Assembly (NCBI GenBank): GCA_051453625.1
Contig: JBOZIK010000001.1
Span: 139,355,555-139,404,651 of the forward strand
Reading direction: 5' to 3'
From: Welwitschia mirabilis
Lineage: Eukaryota > Gnetophyta > Gnetopsida > Welwitschiales
Length of the DNA: 49,097 bases
Shown here in pieces: positions 22,670 to 32,715 of the stretch. A program made the translations under genes and the position numbers. The notes under the pieces were generated by a model. The model was not told the DNA's origin, did not search any database, and saw only the letters and a program-made list of their open reading frames with translations. Within the stretch, counting starts at the first letter, position 1; each line of letters starts with the position of its first letter.

Positions 22670-24639
22670 AAACTGTAGGGAAGCAACTGGATATGATTTG
22701 GCATTGTAGCAGAAACGCGGAGAGAATGACAACCTTGCGAATAAGGATGGGAAGTGGGTTCCTGTTGAAAAAATGAAGAGGCATGAAAAGGCTTTGGCCA
22801 TATGAAAAGGGCTTGCTATTTAAAAGGAAAGAAAAGAGGATGTCCACAATTTAACCTTCCCCTTAATATTATCACCATAATGATTTAATATGATTTAAGT
22901 TAGATTGACTAAATATTATTTTTACTCATGCTTGTGTCATGGTAAAGTTAAATTATTTATATCTAAAGTGTTAGTTATTTACAGTTTTAAAAGAGAGCAA
23001 GATTTCATTGAAAATAAATGTCAATCTATCATAGATAACATAAAATTTTTAATAGACATTAAGTTTTAAACCTAAAATCGAAGGATGAATTAAGCACAAA
23101 ACAAATAACAACATAATTCATAGGAGGAAACTATAAAAACTTATTTAACATCAAAGGAAGCACCTCATTATTGTTTACAGACTCTCTAATACAATTAATC
23201 TTAAGTTAATAGATAGTATAAAACTTCAACATATGAGTCTCAGCTACAAGTTCTTATGACATCATAAGGAAACATGGACATCATGCTAAAATAACTCTAA
23301 CTCATAACAACTTCTAGCAGTAACATAAGTAATTAGAGAAAACAATCAATTAGCACCTAGTTTAGCATCAGCTCAATCATGCATCCTCATAACATCAGTA
23401 CCTACACATGCAAAAAGGGGTGTAAGAATTATTACTCAACATAGTTCCTAGTATGACTTTAGACAAGGAATTAGGTTAGGCTAGAGTCTCAAGTTAAAGA
23501 CATAGACCAAGTCACAAAAGACATGATCATGATAACTTATTAATTAAACTTATCTTGTTTAATTTTATCTCACATCAATCAAAAGTAAGCCAATTGCAAA
23601 AGAGGAACAAGATTATTTATATGGCATGCATATCTTTCCCTTTCTTCCTAGAGGTTTAGTCTCATCAAATGAGACTCACCACAAAGAGTTACACCCTATA
23701 AGATTTAAATAACTGGTTACCTTGGCTGGAATTTATCTTCTTTAATTAATATCAAAGTCACTGGTTATCAAGATAATAGCTAGTATAGGTCACAGGGGAT
23801 TAAACAATAAGATAACTCAAGGTTAACAAGGGTTTCATAAAGACTTAATGAGATATAGACTACACACAGCTCTAAGAGGATTTTTACAAGACAAGACTAA
23901 GAAAACTAGAATTTTATAAATACAGTAGTGCATACACGATAATGCAAATACATGGTAAAGATACCAAATTTGCAATATCAATACATGGAAGCAATCTAAA
24001 ATTACATTATTTATAAGAGGGGTTGAAGACCACACCTAGATTTTGTTAACTCCAAAATACTTCAAGTTGGATCCAAGCTCGTCATAGACATAAATTACAA
24101 GAATTCTCTTATTACTCTAATGACTAAAGGAATCAGGTATTTATTTCACAGAACTAACAATAGAACTAATAACAGGGTTTAGGTTTAATAGGAAGTTTAG
24201 GTTTTCTTAACCTTTCCTTTTCAAGCCTGGCCACTAGGTGTAATCAATAATATAATAACTTCTTAAAAATAAATTTCATGACAAAAACAATTTCTTTAGA
24301 TCACAAAACTTTTCTATTGCCTAAGCAAAATATAATATAAATAAAACTATATCAAACTGTAGTTAAATTCCAATTCATGAAATCCAAAGTAATCTAAAGT
24401 TAAAGTGCATTATCCATAAATATCATGCATAAGGAATAGAAAGTTCATAGTTAATTAGTCATCAATCCATAATAAATCATCTGTGAGGTTTTAGACATTA
24501 TCATAAAAGCATTAGTTTTTTCAATTGTTATTTCCTAAAAACTTAAATGCTTCCTTTTATTGCTTTTCAATTTAACTATTAAATAAATAAAAAGAAATTT
24601 ATAACCTTAGAGCAAAAATATAGATGTGATAAATCTCCA

Positions 24640-24660
24640 CCTTTTAGGAGGTTTCCTCCT
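24640..24660 (-). other. polypurine tract of the Tekay-like element
   Basis: The minus strand reads AGGAGGAAACCTCCTAAAAG plus G directly before the 3' LTR. It is largely purine and in the expected position. Confidence 0.55.
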
Positions 24661-26100
24661 AGAAATGTGCCAAAAGCTCAGATTTCTACTATGATATGTC
24701 ATCCTTTGTCTCCCAAGTTGCTTCATCATTAGTTTATCATGACCATTTAACCTTATACAACTTAATTATCTTTCCTCAAAGAACCATTTCCTTTTGGTCT
24801 AGTAGTTTCACTAGTTGAGCCTCTATAGAATAATCAAAAAGTATAGCAATATCCTAATCTAGGATAATCTTCGATCCATTAGAAATAGACTTCCTAAATA
24901 ATAATACATGAAAAACATGATGTAAGATAGATAACTGTGGGGGTAGATCTAGCTCATATGCCATAGGTCTAACTCTTCTGATCACCTAATAAGGCCCTAT
25001 AAACCTTTAAACTAATTTTCCCTTCTCCCCAAATTTGGATACTTCTTTGGAGGAAGAACATTTGAAAAATACATGATCACCATATTCTAATTGCCTTTGA
25101 TGCTAATTTGCAGACTTCACTTGCCTATCATTCATAGCTTTGAGTCCTTTCCTAATTTGTTTAACTTTTTCTTTTAATTGTTGAGTGGAAGAAACTTGTA
25201 GTAGTCTCTTATCTGTTGCATTAAACTAAGAAACTAGAGTCCTATACACTCTTCCATACAAGGCCTTGAACGATGCACATCCAGGTAATTCTTGGTAGCT
25301 ATTATTATATGTAAATTCCACTAAAGGCAAATGCTCTATCCATGATCCACTGAAGTTAAGAATAATCATTTGCATCAAATCCTTCAAAAATTAATTCATC
25401 CTTTCAGTCTATTCATCTGTCTATGGATGGAAAGTTGTACTTGAGTTTAATTTCATTCCCAATTCCTTATGAAAAATAGTCCAAAATTTGGATGTAAATT
25501 TGTTATCTCTATCTAAAATGATTACCTTTGGAATTCCATAAAGCATAACAAAATTTTTTACATATTATCTTGCAATTTGTTTAGCTATATTAGTTGTTTT
25601 CACTAGACAGAAATGTGTACTTTTCATCAAAAGATTTACCACAACAAATATAGAATCAAATCCTTCCTTGGATTTAAGCAAACCTGTAATGAATTTCATA
25701 CCTATCATTTTGGACTTCCATTTTGAAATGCTATGAGGATATAGAAGTCCTATCGGATGCTTGTGCTTAGCCTTAAGTAGCTAATAAGTCATGCATTTGG
25801 CTACATAATCAACTATCTCTAATTTCATTCTTGGTTACCAATATAACTTCCAATATCTTTGTACATCTAATTAACTCCTAGATGGATAGCATATTTTGTT
25901 GTATTAAATTCTTTAAAGATTAAATGTTTAATCATTATCACATCTAGGATCATAATTTTCTCTAAGTAACATACTAGATCATCTCTCAAAATAAAAAATA
26001 CCTCTAATCTAAATTCTTTAACTCTTATGCATAGTGGAAAATTTCACTATGCTTCTTGTATTGTGTGCAATAATTTATCCCTTGTCCTTAATTTATAAAG
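24661..26100 (-). pseudogene. integrase and chromodomain remnant of the Tekay-like element
   Basis: Integrase inserts the cDNA and the chromodomain steers it to heterochromatin. From about 25,790 down: KHKHPIGLLYPHSI; GMKFITGLL where the family has MDFVTGLP (first catalytic aspartate lost to lysine); FDSIFVVVNLLMKSTHF; ILDRDNKFTSKFW (second aspartate kept); FHPxTDExTERMN (glutamate kept); and HLPLVEFTYNNSYQ. The GPY-like end and the chromodomain-type segment (RGKIIKLYKVKWS, DEATWETxDD) follow near 24,760-24,680. Stops mark former W and Q codons. Confidence 0.88.
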
Positions 26101-27330
26101 GGTATGCCTTCTTCTACTTAAGGCATCTGCTACAACATTGGCCTTTCATTCATGATAATTTACTGAGAGGTCGTAGCCCTATAAGAATTCTATCCATCGC
26201 CTTTGTCAAAGATTTAGGTTAGGCTAGGTATGAATGTATTTCAAATTTTTATGATCCATCTAAACCTCTATATATTCTCCATAAAGGTAGTGTCTCCAAA
26301 TCTTCAAATCATGAATTACTATTGCTAATTCTATATCATGCACAGGATAATTTTGTTCATGATTCTTTAATTGTAAATGGTATAAGACTTTCCTAGTTCT
26401 GACATCCTTAACACTAGAGCAGAGACAAGAATTGATTTCAATGCTTGGAATGCTTTATTACATTGATTATTTCACTCAAATTGTTTCTTTTTCCTAAGTA
26501 GTGTAGTTAATGGAGAAGCTATTTTAGAAAAGTTTTTGATAAATTTTTTGTAATATCCTATAAGGCCAAGAAAACTTCTGACTTTTGACACTGATTCAAG
26601 CTTAGGCCAGTCCACAAAACATTGGAATTTTTTTTTCCTTCATCTATACTAACTCCATTTTCTAAAATCACATGACCCAAAAATTTAATTTTAGATAATC
26701 AAAAACTCATGCTTCTTAGGATTTGCATGGAAGTGATTCTTCAACAAGGTATTAAGTACTATTCTTAAATGCTTCTCATCAGCCTCCTTAGTTGGATAAT
26801 ACACTAGAATATCATCAATAAACACTATCATAAAATCATCTAGCTAAGCTCTAAAGATGTCATTCATCAAAGCCATAAATGCTTCTAATGCATTTATCAA
26901 TCCAAAGGAACTACCTTAAACTCATAGTGCCCATAACTAATTTGAAAAGCTATTTCAAAAAAATCATTNNNNNNNNNNNNNNNNNNNNNATATCCAGACT
27001 TAAGATCAATCTTGGAGAAAATTATCGCATACTTCAATTGATTCAATAAATCCTCTATTTTGAGCAAAGGATAACTATTCCTGATTGTAACTTTATTCAA
27101 CATTCTGTAATCCACACATAACCTTAAACTTCCATCCTTCTTTTTAACGAAAAGAACTTGTGCACCTCATGGATATATGCTTATCCTAATTAACTCCTTG
27201 TCTAGCAGTGCAGTTATATACGTCTTCAATTTTATCAGTTCAATAAGAGACATCCTATAAGATGCTCTAGAGATGGGTTTAACACCCTGTTTTAGAGATA
27301 TTTCAAAATCTTACTTCTTGCTTGGGGAAC
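26101..27330 (-). pseudogene. reverse transcriptase and RNase H remnant of the Tekay-like element
   Basis: From about 27,180: [56 protein letters not shown], then an N run, then FEIAFQISYGHYEFKVVPLD. The active site MIVFIDDILVY (26,832-26,803) keeps both aspartates. The connection VRSFLGLIGYYKKFIKNFSK and RNase H parts ([30 protein letters not shown] near 26,140) follow. RNase H has methionine-aspartate where TDHK is usual. The frame is long but has many stops. Confidence 0.9.
26969..26989. other. 21-N run inside the RT gene
   Basis: Twenty-one N, unlike the two 100-N gaps. They sit where the RT family has seven residues between SGY and the next recognisable block, so the gap length seems exact (masked or low-quality bases). 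Confidence 0.85.
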
Positions 27331-27449
27331 AACTTGATAGCTCTTCAAGAAATAAATCTATATACTTCTTAACAACGTGTATGTCAGAGATTTTTTGCTG
27401 AGATTGAAGAGAGCATAAGAGTCTAACTATCTCAAGGATTTTACTTCTC

Positions 27450-27910
27450 CTTACTTCCTTCATTATCCACCTCTTACTTACCAATCTTTCGACAACAGGT
27501 CTGGTAGAGATAGGTAATTATGCCCTTTTTCCATTTGATTTCATTACAGTAGCTTATCTAGAGAAGCAATCAATCTGAGCCTTATTTTCTTGTAGTTAGT
27601 TCATGCCTAAGATAATATCAAAGTGTCCCAACTCCAAAATTAAAAATTGGATTTAAAAAGTGTAATCTTCAATACTAACTTAACAAATAGATATTCTACC
27701 AAGTTCTCGAATGGTGCTACCATCTGGCAGTTCTACTATTACTCAACTTTCACTTTGAACTACAATAAATAACTTCTAGGACATAAAGAAGGATATAAAA
27801 GAATCAACTACTCCTAGATCTATGAAAATTATTATAAGAGTATTAAGCAACATACTTGAAGTTTCTATAATTACTGACGATTGTGCTTCTTCCTTGGAGA
27901 TGGATGCATA
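27450..27910 (-). pseudogene. aspartyl protease remnant of the Tekay-like element
   Basis: At about 27,832-27,799 the frame reads FIDLGVVDSFIS, corresponding to the family's D[SP]GATHSFIS active site. Aspartate and glycine are kept; the alanine-threonine part has changed. Next come VIVELPDGSTIRELGRISI, then LILELGHFDIILGMN (family: FDVILGMDWL). The order and spacing fit a chromovirus protease. Confidence 0.8.
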
Positions 27911-28798
27911 TAGCTTCTTAACGTCAGTTATTCCCTGTTGATCCTTCCTTCCTGCTACATAGCACCTGTGAAGGTAGATGATGCTGCCACTGGTGCCTTT
28001 CCTCTAGCTTGAGGTTGTCTTGCCTCCATCTGGTTCACTCTAGTAGTTTCATTTTATCCTCTACCCATGCGTACTCCTAGGTTCCTAAAAAAGGATCTCT
28101 TACTAGCTTGGAATCCCCTTTTCTCTTGAGGAATTCCATGCTTATCTCTGAAGTTACTAATAGTACCCCATGATTCCTCAGCAAATATAGCCTTTTTCAA
28201 GATCTCAGTGAATGTCCTTGACTGGAAAATCTTCGCCTCTGAATTATGGGATGCAGAGCAACTATTAACCTGTGAATCTTCACTACTTCAGAAGCAGCTA
28301 TCTCAGGTACATAATGTAAGAGTTACATGAACTTGTTTTCATACTGGGTCATAGTCATACATCCTTGCATAAGATTGTAGAACTCCGTGGCCTTAGCATT
28401 TTTTAAGTACTGAGAAATATATTTGACTTAAAAACGCTCCTCAAAACGCTACCATAGTAATTGTTCAGGAAAGGTAGGTTGCACCTTTTCTGCATCCCAC
28501 CAGAGAGCTGCACTTGCCCTGAGTTGACGAATAGACAGAATAACCTTATTCTCAGAGTAAAGTTGAATAGCCCTAGTTCCCTACTGATGACAATCAACTA
28601 GGCTTCTGCATCAGTCGTGTTTTCAGATCCATCAAAGGTTGGAGGATTTGTTTGCTTGAACTACATCATTAACTTTCATGATGCATCCTTATTAGGTCTA
28701 TCAGCTCTTCTTCCCTGTAGCCCATCGACCAAGTGATTTACAACATTGACCAAGGATCTCACATCAGCAAATGGCGATACCGCTCTTCGAAGAGGCAT
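27911..28798 (-). pseudogene. gag remnant of the Tekay-like element
   Basis: The likely start is ATG at 28,798: MPLRRAVSPFADVRSLVNVV. Next come FKQTNPPTFDGSENTTDAEA with a TAG where the family has tryptophan, then PFLNNYYGSVLRSVFKSN or its shifted frame, ATEFYNLMQGCMTMTQYENK, LLHYVPEIAASEVVKIHRL and IVALHPII. This is the retrotransposon gag domain in the usual order. The zinc-knuckle zone near 27,960 is not convincing. Start chosen because it opens the only good gag frame 94 bp downstream of the PBS. Confidence 0.85.
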
Positions 28799-28891
28799 GA
28801 TTCACTCTACCAAAAGCCAATGAGAAAATCAATGTTATACAGATTAAGATTTCACCAAGGAACAAAATGTTTATTTTCTCAAACCTAAGAC

Positions 28892-28902
28892 TCTGATATC
28901 AA
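28892..28902 (-). other. primer binding site of the Tekay-like element
   Basis: The minus strand reads TGATATCAGAG, a one-base change from TGGTATCAGAG. It is 2 bp inside the 5' LTR end. It pairs with the initiator-methionine tRNA. Confidence 0.8.
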
Positions 28903-28904
28903 AA

Positions 28905-31401
28905 TGTATTGCCCACCTTAAATTCTTATTAGCACATATTAATACTTAGTAAAATGGTGTGTTATTCACATAGCATAGGGACCAAGAATATCGTATTTAG
29001 GGGTTTGAATCTTTACTACATCGACTTGAAGAGGGTCTATTAAGATGACTAGAAGTTATCCTATCACTGACCCAATTATAATATAAGAGAGCGATTAAAG
29101 ACATGTTTGGTCATGTTAACATCTTATTTGTACATTAATGAAAGTGTATTTGCACAATAGCACCAAAGGATGAGGATGCGTGAGGAAGCAGGGCGATCAG
29201 CGTTGGCAAATAGCAGATGGCTGAGAACTATGCACAGGCGCAGTAGGCGGGAGTGGCTAAGGTGGTGTGTGGCAGGGTGCTGTTGGGAGAGGACCGCAAG
29301 AGAATCAACAGAAAAGCAAGTGTAGACAGAGTGCATGGACCAGCGGCACTGCAAAAGCATGAAGAAAGATGAGCCACGACGGTGTACAACGGTAATCAGG
29401 TGCACAGAAGACACGCGGGAGAAGGGGAGAATACAATGGGTTTTAAGAAAGGAGCAGTATCCACAGGTAGGTGCAGTAGATTGCCGAGGTGCTAGGAAAC
29501 ATACAAACAGGCAACACGAGAACGCATGAAAGGCATAGTTGAAAGGCACGGCGAGATGTTGGTAGGAAGGAATCACGATCAGGCGCGAGGAAAAACTGCA
29601 GGGAAGCAAGTAAAGACGGGTCGGCGTTGCAGCAGAAACACGGAGAGGGCGGCGACCTTGCAGATAAGGATGGAAGCGTGTGCCAGCTGCAAAAGGGAAG
29701 AGGCACTGAAAAGGCTTTGGCCATATGAAAAGAGCCTGCTATTTGAGAGGAGGGAAAGAGGGTGTCCATAATTTAACCTTCCCCTTAATATTGTTGTCAT
29801 AATGTTTTAAGATGATTTAAGCTAGCTTGACTCAATTATTATTTTGACTCATGCTTGTGTCATGGTAAAGTTAAATTATTTATAGCTAAAGTGACAATTG
29901 ATTATAGTTCTAACAGAGAGAAAGAGTTCATTAAAAATAAATGCCAATCTACCATAGATAACATAAAATTTCCAATAGACATTAAGCTTTAAACCTAAAA
30001 CTAAAGGATGAATTAAGCACAAAACAAATAACATAATTCATAGGAGGTAACTATAGAAACTTCTTTAACCTCAAAGGCAACATCTCATTATTATTCACAA
30101 ACTCTCTAACATAATTAATCGCAAGTTAATAGATAGTATAAAACTCCAACATATGAGTCTTAGCTAAAAGTTTTTATGACATCATAAGGAAACGTGGACA
30201 TCATGCTAAAATAACTTTAACTCATAACAACTACTAAAAGTAACATGAGTAACTAGAAAAAATGATTAATTAACACCTAGTTTAGCATCAACTCAATCAT
30301 GCATCTCAATAGCATCAATACATGCACATGCAAAAGGGGTGTGAGAACTGTTACCTAACATAGTTCCCAATGTGGCTTTATGTAAGGAATTAGGTTAGGC
30401 TAGGGTCTCAAGTTAAAGATATAGACCAAGTCATAGAAGACATGACCATGACCACTTGTTAATTAAACTTATCTTGTTTAATGTTAGCTCACATCAATTA
30501 AAATTAAGCTAGCTGCACACAACTAGGAGGGACAGATTATTTATATGACACGCATATCTTTCCCTTTCTTCTTAGAGGTTTAGTCTCATTGTCATGAGAC
30601 TCACAATAGAGAGTTACACCCTCTGAGATTCGAACAACTAGTTACTTTAGCCAGAATTTATCTTTTTTAGTTAATATCAATGTCAGTAATTAAGGGATTA
30701 ATCAACACGATAACTCAAGGTTAACAAGGGTTTCACAAAAACTTAAGAAGATATAGACTCCACCCATCTCGAAGAGGATTTTTCACAAGACAGGACTAAG
30801 AAAATTAGGATTTTATGATTACATTAGGGCATACATGATAATCCAAATACATGACAAAGATACAAAATTTGCAATATCAATACATGGAAGAAATTTGACG
30901 TGTGCAAGAAATTATAGTATTTACAAGAGGTGTTGAAGACCACACTTGGATTTCACTAACTCCAAAATACTTTAAGTTAGAGCCAAGCTTGTCATAGATA
31001 CAAATTACAAGAATTCTCCTATTACTCTAATGATTAAAGGACTTAAGCATGTATTTCATAGAACTAAGAGTAGGACTAACAATAGGGTTTAGGTTCAATA
31101 GGTATTTTAGGTTTCCTTAACCTTTTCTTTCCAAGCTTGGCCACTGGGTGTAATCAATAATATAACAACTCCTCAAAAATAAATTACATGACAAAACAAA
31201 TTGCTTTAGTTTATAAAACTTTACTATTACATGGATAAAATATAACATAAAGAAAACTATATCAAACTATAGTTAAATTCCAATTTATGAAATCCAAAGT
31301 AATCATAAATTCTTCCCTTTATGGGTTTTCGATTTAACTATTAAATAAACAAAAAGATATTTCTAACCTTAGAGCAAAAATATGGATGTGACATATCCCC
31401 A
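28905..31401 (-). repeat. 5' LTR of the Tekay-like element (right copy)
   Basis: 2,497 bp, colinear with the left LTR except for the three blocks listed there. The inner end is TGTATTG at 28,905; the outer end is near CCCCA at 31,401 (uncertain by about 10 bp). The 29,150-29,660 part is unusually rich in G+C and CpG for this window. A 161-codon frame within it is not conserved in the left copy and is not a gene. Confidence 0.88.
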
Positions 31402-31670
31402 CTTTCCTTGTTGAAATGAGTAACGCCAAGCTCAACTATGACAACATGCTCTAAAAATTTCATTGTGCTAATGGTCTTTCCTAAGTCCTAATGCATCAAC
31501 TTAAAGATTCATATGTACAAATACAAGCAGCTTTGCTTGAACACTAAGAAAATATTAAGTGAGTTAGCTTGCTATTTCGATAAAGAACATAGAATTCTTT
31601 TATGCAAGGTAGAAATAACATCTTCCAAAGCTAAAAGTGGTCTATTAATATGTTTTGCTTGTATCACTCA
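31402..31670 (-). pseudogene. kinesin-14 motor domain fragment, C-terminal part
   Basis: Kinesin-14 motors move towards microtubule minus ends. From about 31,663 down: AKHINRPLLALEDVIS (family: AxHINKSLSALGDVIS), then TLHKR; a shifted frame FIEIAS at the YRNSKLT position; QAKLLVFVHMN (QAKTLMFVHI); and TISTMKFLEHVVIVELGVTH (TxSTLKFAERVSxVELGAA), then FNKE. These are the last conserved blocks of a plant kinesin-14 motor. The reading continues after the retrotransposon at 20,152. Stops and a shift near 31,560 break it; the N-terminal motor with the P-loop was not found. Confidence 0.8.
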
Positions 31671-31679
31671 CCGTCAAAG

Positions 31680-32330
31680 TCTTACAAAATAAATTTGTTG
31701 GGTGCTTACTTAGCTTTACACTCATTTCAAAGACTAAGATGGCATCCTTGTATTAGAAGAATTAAAGAAACTTTTTTTTAAATAGAGAATATTGGAGAAG
31801 CATATTATGAAATACCTTAGTCTTCTTCTACATCCACCAAAAAAACATAGCATAATTGTGTTGATTTCCATCTCTACCACTTGTGATGAGAAGATTTGTA
31901 GTTGTGTGAATTCAACATGAGAAAAGTAAACAAGGACACTTAAAACTGACACACAGCTCTCATAGAAATAGCATGATATCTCCAATTACATTAACTATTC
32001 CTATCCTTAGTATCTTACTAAAATTCTAGTAGCCTTACAAAATCCTTTACTAGTTACAATAATTGAAATGTATGCATTTCTATTCATAAATTTGATTGTC
32101 CATTCAATACATACTATAGAGTATTGAACACCAACAACAACCACTAGGTACTAACTCTAAAGCTTTTAATCATTTTTTGAGTGCTTCTAATAGAAAATGA
32201 ATTATCTCTATGATAGCTACAATCATAGATCCCAAAGCCATAGATACAAGGCTAAACCAAAGTGCTTTTTTCACTGATGAAAGAAGCATAAAGGATGACA
32301 TTTGAGAACTTTCTCCTCTTGCCTAGTAAT
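31680..32330. other. CACTA interior, upstream side of the kinesin fragment
   Basis: An 83-codon minus frame at 31,985-31,734 does not show kinesin motifs convincingly. It may be intron or decayed exon sequence of the captured gene. Nothing else recognised. Confidence 0.35.
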
Positions 32331-32334
32331 AAGA

Positions 32335-32694
32335 AGTAATATTTATTGAAATGCCTCAAAAGACTTTATTGCCTTATTTGTCTCCAATGTTATTGCATGT
32401 TTCTTATTGAAATGCCTCAAAAGAATTTTTAAGGATTTTTTTTAAACAGCTCAAAAGACTTTTTAAGGCATTTTTTTATTAAAATGCCTCAAAAAACACC
32501 TAAAAAGACTGTCTAAGGCATTTGTTGTTAAAACACCTTAAAATATGCTTTGAGGCATTTTTATTAAATGCCTTAGAAATGCCTTAAAAGATTTTAAGAC
32601 GAGGCTTTTTAAGGAATTTTTTAATGAAATACCTTAAAAGAATATGAGGCATTTTACTAACGCCTTTTAAGGCATTTGATAAACACCTTAAAAA
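32335..32694. repeat. right subterminal repeat array of the CACTA element
   Basis: At least ten copies of AAATGCCT(C/T)AAAA or its complement TTTTAAGGCATTT in both orientations. This is the same motif as at the left end. Confidence 0.85.
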
Positions 32695-32715
32695 CCTATA
32701 TTTCTTGTAGTGAAA
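32695..32715 (-). repeat. right end of CACTA element with target duplication
   Basis: The minus strand reads CACTACAAGAAATATAGG from 32,712 to 32,695, an intact CACTA-type terminus. The following AAA (32,713-32,715) equals the AAA before the left end. Confidence 0.85.

Larger units (their letters stand above)
20153..24639 (-). repeat. 3' LTR of the Tekay-like element (left copy)
   Basis: It matches 28,905-31,401 block by block: 20,153-20,396 to 28,905-29,145; about 21,195-21,628 to 29,150-29,585; 22,670-24,639 to 29,590-31,401. The left copy additionally has about 800 bp at 20,397-21,190, the SMART array at 21,629-22,669, and about 130 bp near 24,410-24,540. It begins TGTAGTG and ends near CTCCA. 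Confidence 0.88.
20153..31401 (-). mobile_element. Tekay/Del-like Ty3 chromovirus with both LTRs, nested in the CACTA element
   Basis: Minus-strand element of 11,249 bp: 5' LTR 31,401-28,905, initiator-methionine-type PBS, gag, protease, RT, RNase H, integrase, chromodomain, polypurine tract, 3' LTR 24,639-20,153. The chromodomain-like C-terminus, iMet PBS and long LTRs (about 2.5 kb without insertions) fit Tekay/Del. The target duplication is weak: AAAG on the minus strand at both flanks. It is inserted into the kinesin-14 fragment. All genes carry stops, and the 3' LTR holds a further nested array. Confidence 0.88.
12314..32712. mobile_element. CACTA (En/Spm-type) DNA transposon carrying host gene fragments
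   Basis: Length 20,399 bp, of which 11,249 bp is a later retrotransposon, leaving about 9.15 kb. Evidence: inverted 18-bp termini of CACTA type; arrays of an AAGGCATTT motif just inside both ends, as expected of subterminal transposase-binding repeats; a 3-bp AAA duplication; and an L1 RT frame that stops at one end and resumes at the other. Inside are minus-strand remnants of a kinesin-14, a BRI1-like receptor and probably a FYVE-type protein. I found no tnp2/Transposase_21 protein, so it is likely non-autonomous or has lost its transposase. Confidence 0.82.

Noticed and set aside
29124-29609. 161-codon minus-strand open frame
   Set aside because: It is the longest frame in the window, but lies in the CpG-rich part of an LTR, is not kept in the homologous left LTR and shows no domain. 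The openness reflects base composition.
12314-32712. CRISPR-like array from the repeated AAGGCATTT motifs
   Set aside because: The motifs occur in both orientations without uniform spacers, at the two ends of a transposon, in a plant genome. Subterminal repeats explain them.
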